The translations under genes were made by a program, and so were the position numbers. From Bradyrhizobium sp. (lineage in GTDB: Bacteria; Pseudomonadota; Alphaproteobacteria; Rhizobiales; Xanthobacteraceae), in assembly GCA_028290305.1 (NCBI GenBank), contig JAQGKC010000324.1, positions 1 to 36,582 on the forward strand: a stretch of DNA of 36,582 nt. Direction: 5' to 3'. Below are positions 32,201-36,582 of the stretch, one piece after another. Each line of letters starts with the position of its first letter. Position 1 is the stretch's first letter. The notes under the pieces are model-generated. The model worked only from the letters and a program-made list of their open reading frames with translations. It made no database searches and was not told the origin of the DNA.

Positions 32201-32902
32201 CTACCCCCGTTGCAGCAACAGCGCCGTCAGCTCGTTTGGCATGTCGAGCATCACATCGTGCCCGCATGCGAACTCCTCCCGCCACCAGCGGCGCTCTCCT
32301 GCGAGGGCGTAAAAGTTGTCCAAATAAGGCCTGTCATAGCTCCGCGCCCGGATGTATCCGATGTTTGGAATGGCGTCACTGGCGCCACTAATCTGCGCCG
32401 GCGCTTTAAAAGTGGACAATGGATGCATCGTGCACTGTCGGTCCACCCAATCGGCGTCTGCCGCGTTCACCGCGAAGGACGATGCCGGAGGCGGCGGGAG
32501 CTTCCAGCCATCGCCGTTCGCCGCGGCCAGTTCTCGGAATTTCTTGTCCTTGTCGGGTACGTAGTCGTTGAGAGCTTTGCCGTTGTCAGGCACAAAGGCA
32601 TCGAGATAGACCAGCGAGCGAATCCGGTCCGGCATCCGGTCGGCGACATGGCGCACGACAATTCCACTGTAGGAATGTCCGACCAGAACGATGTCGCGCA
32701 GCTCTTCCCAAATCATGAGGTTGGCGACATCCGCGACGTGCGTGTCGAGGCCGACCTCGGGGCTCAGAAGATGCGACCGTTCTCCGAGACCGGTCAGCGT
32801 CGGCGTGAACACCCGGTGCCCCTTGGCCGCCAGCAGGCGGCGCACGCGAGTCCAGCACCAACTGCCGTGCCACGCGCCGTGGATCAGAACGTAATCTGTC
32901 AT
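32201..32902 (-). CDS. Alpha/beta-fold hydrolase
   Basis: The 233-residue product begins MTDYVLIHGAWHGSWCWTRV (oxyanion HG motif) and has the nucleophile elbow VLVGHSYSGIVVRHVADR (Ser near residue 97). The acidic residue and HDVMLDMP His follow in the usual order. It resembles EstC/methylesterase-type hydrolases that act on small esters. It is cytoplasmic. AGAGGA lies 6 nt before the ATG. A 45 bp piece of the same gene is found at 7194. It is convergent with the MFS gene and co-directional with the next MFS gene. Confidence 0.9.
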   Translation of the reverse strand: MTDYVLIHGAWHGSWCWTRVRRLLAAKGHRVFTPTLTGLGERSHLLSPEVGLDTHVADVANLMIWEELRDIVLVGHSYSGIVVRHVADRMPDRIRSLVYLDAFVPDNGKALNDYVPDKDKKFRELAAANGDGWKLPPPPASSFAVNAADADWVDRQCTMHPLSTFKAPAQISGASDAIPNIGYIRARSYDRPYLDNFYALAGERRWWREEFACGHDVMLDMPNELTALLLQRG

Positions 32903-33006
32903 TGTGGGGTCCTCTTTTGCGATGTCCGCGCGCTGAGACGCTCAGTTCCGCATGGCTGCTTCAGCGAAGTTGTCCGCCAGGTTTAGGAAATATCGAATCA
33001 TGCTTT

Positions 33007-34512
33007 CTAAGCCGCTCCCGAGCCGCCCGCTTTCGCCGTGGCCGGTGTCAGGGTCATCGAGGCTGTAAAGGCGCCGCCGATCGAGGTCGCGGCGGCTACG
33101 GCGAGGCCGACTTCGTAGCCGGACGCGAAAGACGCGACGCCGGCGGCCAGTGCCACCCCGGCGAGCTGTGCAATCCGGCTCGCCGCATTGTTGATGCCGG
33201 ACGCGAGCCCTTCGTCGGCCTGATCCACACTCGACATGACGGACGCGGTGAGCGGCGCCACGAGCACAGCGAAGGACAGGCCCAGCAGGGCCATGGGGCC
33301 GATCACGCCGAGCATCAGGGATTCTTCCCGGCCGAGCGCCATGAAGATATAGGCGACTGCCGCCCCCGCCGGTCCCGCGATGAGCATGGCCCGCGCGCCA
33401 ATCCTGTCCGCCAGCCCGCCGAAGAAATTCGACAAGAGCCCCACGCCGAGCGTGAAGGGCAGGAATGCCAGTCCGGCATCGGTCGACGACAGGGCGCGGC
33501 GATCGACGAGGTCAAAGGGTAGTAGAAAGAACATGATCGAAACCCCCGCATAGATCATCAGGGTCGCGACGTTCAGTCCGACGAAGGCGCGGTTCTCCAC
33601 CAGGCGAGGCGGCGTCATCGGATGTTCGCTTCTGCGCTCCCAGAACGCGTAGACGGCGAGCCCGACAATGCCGAGCCCGGCGACGATCGTGAGCACCGTG
33701 CCCGGTTGGGCTGGTGCGTCCCCGGCAGCCCGAGCTTCACTGGGGCCGATCTGGCTGAGCGCCCAGGCGAGCGCCCCGATCGCCGAAGCGAGGATCGCGG
33801 CGCCGATCACGTCGAACCTGCGCTGGATGCGGCCATCTGTCGGCGCGAAGACCAGCAGAACTCCCACTGCTATGAGCGCGATCGGCGGGTTGATCCAGAA
33901 CACGGATGGCCAGCCAAAGGTCTCGGTCAGCCAGCCGCCCAGGACAGGACCTCCGGCGGTGGTGAGAGCCGATGCCGCGGCCCATACGCCGATCGCCCGA
34001 TTCCGCTCCGCGCGCGGATAGGTGGCACCGATCAGGGCGAGGCTGGCGGGGGTGACGATCGCTGCGGCCACTCCCTGCGCGACGCGGGCAGCGATCAGCC
34101 AGGCGGGCGAAGGCGCCAGCGCGCAAGCCGCGGAAGCCAGACCGAACAGGACGCAACCGAGCGCGAGCATGCGCGCCTTGCCATAAACATCCGCGAGCGC
34201 ACCGCCGATCAATGTCAGCGAGGCGAGCGCCAGCATATACCCGTTGAGAACCCATTGAACGGAGGCGAGGTCCGCTCCGAAATCTGCGCGCAATTTCGGT
34301 AACGCGACGGGCAGCGCCGTCCCATCGATGAACGCCATCGAGGACGCGAGCACACAGGCCGTGAGCACCATGCGCCGGCGCCGAGGCGACGCTTCCCGCC
34401 CGAGCTCTCGCGAGCAGGGTTGTGCATCGATAATGCCGCGGCCGCACCGCTGTACAAACGGCTGCCCCTCGTGGCGACAAGCTCGCCGTCTCTGGTTCGT
34501 AGGAGTGGTCAT
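33007..34512 (-). CDS. MFS exporter (DHA2/EmrB-like) behind LysR-type box
   Basis: The 501-residue product has a basic N-terminus (TNQRRRACRHEGQPF), then about 14 membrane segments. SSMAFIDGTALPVALPKLRA, RVAQGVAAAIVTPASLALIG, VWAAASALTTAGGPVLGGWL and DEGLASGINNAASRIAQLAG are typical of DHA2 drug exporters. ATG 34512 (MTTPTNQ) is preferred; the ORF opens 13 codons earlier. A full LysR-type box lies 65 nt upstream on the same strand, so export is likely coordinated with the redox genes. The substrate is unknown. Confidence 0.92.
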   Translation of the reverse strand: MTTPTNQRRRACRHEGQPFVQRCGRGIIDAQPCSRELGREASPRRRRMVLTACVLASSMAFIDGTALPVALPKLRADFGADLASVQWVLNGYMLALASLTLIGGALADVYGKARMLALGCVLFGLASAACALAPSPAWLIAARVAQGVAAAIVTPASLALIGATYPRAERNRAIGVWAAASALTTAGGPVLGGWLTETFGWPSVFWINPPIALIAVGVLLVFAPTDGRIQRRFDVIGAAILASAIGALAWALSQIGPSEARAAGDAPAQPGTVLTIVAGLGIVGLAVYAFWERRSEHPMTPPRLVENRAFVGLNVATLMIYAGVSIMFFLLPFDLVDRRALSSTDAGLAFLPFTLGVGLLSNFFGGLADRIGARAMLIAGPAGAAVAYIFMALGREESLMLGVIGPMALLGLSFAVLVAPLTASVMSSVDQADEGLASGINNAASRIAQLAGVALAAGVASFASGYEVGLAVAAATSIGGAFTASMTLTPATAKAGGSGAA

Positions 34513-34576
34513 TTGCAGTCTCGTTTTGGGTTGTACTGACAGCGGTCTCACACCGTGGCGGTCGAACCCCGGCGAG

Positions 34577-34617
34577 GGAAATCACCTCTCGCCATAGAAT
34601 CGATAGACGATCGCTAT
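34577..34617 (-). promoter_or_regulatory. LysR-type box upstream of MFS exporter
   Basis: Minus strand: ATAG-N7-CTATCGA, then TTCTATGGCG and AGAGGTGATTTCC. It is the only copy with a perfect ATAG/CTAT dyad. It closely matches the + strand copy at 7367-7407, and similarity extends about 25 nt upstream. Confidence 0.7.
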
Positions 34618-34954
34618 TGCCTCGCTGCGCGGCGTGATGCCGTCGCGGCCTGCGCAATTTGCCTTGATTTACGAATGGTAGAGAGGACCGTCGCAGCAGT
34701 ATTCCCCGCTGCTATGGAAACTATACATGCCGGCTATTGGAAAATTTCGTCCCGCGCTGCGATCAATGGGTACCACTGCCGCAGATTTCATCGCGGTGCA
34801 GCGTGGGCTGCAAGTGACGGCGGTTTAGAGAGAGTCTGCTTGAGGTTGAATTGATGTTGCGAGGAGTGATCCGCGAACGGACACGGCGGCGCGGCTTCAG
34901 GCTGCTTGCCAATGCGCGCCGCGAATCGCGCGACCTAAGCTGATGGATTAGGTC
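34618..34954. other. 337 bp divergent region between two MFS genes
   Basis: No gene is supported. Near 34720-34740 there are CTATGGAAACTATAC and GGCTATTGG, which could be half-sites for a second LysR-type operator serving the right-hand MFS gene, but they do not match the full box. Confidence 0.35.
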
Positions 34955-36388
34955 GTGAGCAGCGCGTCCCTGATCCTGACCGACAGCGGCCTGGCGCTCT
35001 CCGAGCCTGAGGCCGTCGGCGCGCAGGACAGCACCAAGGTGCTCGCTGCGTCGAGCCTGGGCGGCTGCCTCGTGTTCGTCAGCAGCGCCGTCGTCACGGT
35101 CGCGCTCGCGGCGATTGGCCGAGACATGCGCCTGTCGCCGCTCGATCTGCAGTGGGTGATGAACGCCGAGCTCCTGCCGCTCGCGGCCCTGACCTTGGTC
35201 GCCGGCGCTCTGGGTGACCGGTTCGGACAGAAGCGGATCTTCCTCGGGGGGATCGCTCTCTATGGCCTGGGCGTGGCCGCGATTGGTTTCGCGCCGAGTT
35301 TCGCGCCGCTCATCGTCGGCCGGTTCCTGCAAGGCTTGGGCGAAGCCTTGATCCTGCCCAACGGCCTTTCCGTGCTCGGGCAGGCCTTTCCCGCCGACAA
35401 GAAAGCCCGTGCGGTAGGCATCTGGTCCGCCGCCGCGGCTGTCGCCAGCGGCGTCGCGCCCGCGATCGCCGGCGCGATCCTCGATCACGGGTCCTGGCGG
35501 ACGACCCTTCTGATGCTCCTGCCCGTTGCCGCCAGCGCGTTCGCCGTCGGCGCCGTGTGGATACCCAAGGACTCCCCAACCAGCCACGCCCGGGTCGACA
35601 TCGGTGGCGCGGTCCTTTCGACGGTCGGGCTCGGCGGGCTGGGCGCGGGGCTGACCAGCCTGACCAACGGTTCCGGTCTGAACCTTTGGGTGCTCGTCAC
35701 CCTGATCGTCGGTCTGGGCAGCTTAGCCTGCCTTATCGTGACCCAACGGCGATTAGGCGAAAACGCCATGCTGCCCCCGTCGCTCTTCGCCTCGCGGTCG
35801 GTCGTCGGCGCGAACCTGTTCACCGCGCTCCTCTACGGAGCGTTCACGATCGTGCTAACCTTGATCCCGTTCGTGATGATCCGGGGCGCGCACCTGCCGA
35901 CGCTGGTGGCGGGCCTGGCCTTCATTCCCCTGCAAGTGCTGATTACGGTCGTCTCGCCGCTCGCTGATATGCTCTGCCGCCGGTTCGGCCGGCGCCTGCC
36001 ATTGTTCGCCGGTGGCGCCGTCGTCGCCTTGGGATGCACCATGGCGCTCCGTGTCGGTCCGAACGCGACCTATTGGGCGGACTTCTTCCCCCCAATCCTG
36101 TTGCTGGCGCTGGGCATGAGCCTGGCGATCGCGCCGTTGACGACACTCGTCCTCACCTCCGTCGAGCCCGATCGCGCCGGAACAGCGGCCGGCGTCAACA
36201 GCGCGGTCTCGCGCGTCGGGTCGCTCTTCGCCATCGCCCTGCTCGGCGGCGTCCTGCAGCAGGGCGGTCCTCAGCTGTTTTCAGGATTCCACATGGCGAT
36301 GGCTGTCGCCGCGGTCGCCTGCGTTCTCGCCACGCTCGCGGTGTTCATTATCGAGCCGGGGCCCCACGTCGACTTCATCCCGCGATGA
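34955..36388 (+). CDS. MFS exporter (DHA2-like)
   Basis: The 477-residue product has about 14 membrane segments. SSAVVTVALAAIGRDMRLSP, LQWVMNAELLPLAALTLVAG, GRFLQGLGEALILPNGLSVL and AGTAAGVNSAVSRVGSLFAI are typical of EmrB/QacA-type exporters. GTG 34955 is the annotated start, with only a weak AGG upstream; a later internal start is possible. It is divergent from the other MFS gene and 96 nt upstream of the secreted cupin at 36485. The same pairing may exist at the left end of the window. Confidence 0.9.
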   Translation: MSSASLILTDSGLALSEPEAVGAQDSTKVLAASSLGGCLVFVSSAVVTVALAAIGRDMRLSPLDLQWVMNAELLPLAALTLVAGALGDRFGQKRIFLGGIALYGLGVAAIGFAPSFAPLIVGRFLQGLGEALILPNGLSVLGQAFPADKKARAVGIWSAAAAVASGVAPAIAGAILDHGSWRTTLLMLLPVAASAFAVGAVWIPKDSPTSHARVDIGGAVLSTVGLGGLGAGLTSLTNGSGLNLWVLVTLIVGLGSLACLIVTQRRLGENAMLPPSLFASRSVVGANLFTALLYGAFTIVLTLIPFVMIRGAHLPTLVAGLAFIPLQVLITVVSPLADMLCRRFGRRLPLFAGGAVVALGCTMALRVGPNATYWADFFPPILLLALGMSLAIAPLTTLVLTSVEPDRAGTAAGVNSAVSRVGSLFAIALLGGVLQQGGPQLFSGFHMAMAVAAVACVLATLAVFIIEPGPHVDFIPR

Positions 36389-36484
36389 CTGACCCGTTCG
36401 GTGTCCGTAATCAAGCAATGTCGGCAAGGCCGAGAGGAAACAATGAAGAACGAAGACCAACCTATAGGCAGAAGGAGAAAGCCC

Positions 36485-36582
36485 ATGAAGATCCGAACCA
36501 TTATCGCCGCCAGCTGCGCGGCCTTCGCCTTCTCGATGGCCGGCCCCATCCATGCCCATGATAGCGAAACCGTCACGAAGAA
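36485..36582 (+). CDS. Secreted protein start, related to the left-edge cupin
   Basis: Only the first 32 codons are in the window. They read MKIRTIIAASCAAFAFSMAG, PIHAH and DSETVTKK: a signal peptide followed by the same ETVT segment as the cupin at the left edge. AAGGAG lies 7 nt before the ATG. By that similarity it is probably a secreted cupin. It lies about 100 nt after the MFS stop and may be in the same operon. Confidence 0.65.
   Translation, partial: MKIRTIIAASCAAFAFSMAGPIHAHDSETVTK

Overview
The window is GC-rich accessory DNA from an alphaproteobacterium. The codon usage, a secreted small protein, a dispersed intergenic repeat and an IS481 remnant all look Bradyrhizobium/Rhodopseudomonas-like; this is recognition from memory, not a search. 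There is no tRNA, rRNA, CRISPR array or complete insertion sequence. About thirty intact or window-truncated genes are interleaved with an unusually large number of broken or truncated ones (msrA, isochorismatase-like, DUF1003, AraC, IS481 transposase, LysR, site-2 protease, MFS, peroxiredoxin, alkB, AFG1/zapE, cytochrome P460, DUF3788).

Layout. 1-264: start of a secreted cupin gene running off the left edge. 731-1582: two small genes of ICE/plasmid type. 2301-3237: msrB followed by a broken msrA. 3205-3640: first copy of a ~435 bp duplication. 4550-6334: cupin, DUF1003 fragment and a YiiX-like NlpC/P60 hydrolase. 7510-8681: RidA plus an isochorismatase-like gene with a frameshift. 8694-9485: AraC and IS481 remnants. 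9802-13119: RidA-like protein, secreted small protein, second duplication copy, LysR ghost, DUF1003, truncated site-2 protease, redoxin. 13521-16934: histidine kinase, DsbA-NhaA fusion and host-attachment-like protein. 17677-23403: ABM-like protein, MFS fragment, OsmC, peroxiredoxin ghost, LysR, peroxiredoxin, GNAT, cytochrome P460, DUF1993. 23561-29308: alkB fragment, divergent LysR/TauE pair, internally deleted AFG1, P460 ghost, HPP-like membrane protein, DUF3788 pseudogene. 29634-36582: AraC/MFS pair, alpha/beta hydrolase, two more MFS exporters and the start of a second secreted cupin.

The main signal is a conserved ~41 bp element. It has a LysR-type dyad, ATA(A/G/T)-N7-CTAT, running into CTATCGA and then a conserved block ending in ATTTCC. 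I can align seven copies by eye (7367, 13377, 17488 and 21943 on +; 5073, 11668 and 34617 on -), with two weaker relatives (3291-3320, 10773-10802). Most sit 65-150 bp upstream of a gene, in the orientation of that gene: cupin, RidA, histidine kinase/NhaA operon, ABM-like protein, cytochrome P460, MFS exporter, and in weaker form msrBA. The copy at 11627-11668 precedes only a LysR ghost. This suggests one LysR-type regulon covering thiol, methionine and hydroperoxide defence, perhaps with the intact LysR at 19931 as regulator. MsrAB, RidA, OsmC, peroxiredoxins, a DsbA-NhaA fusion and exporters together suggest a response to a reactive oxidant or electrophile; a reactive chlorine or chloramine stress is one specific but unproven option. 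Repeated copying of promoter cassettes (promoter plus flanking gene ends), followed by decay, appears to have shaped the region.
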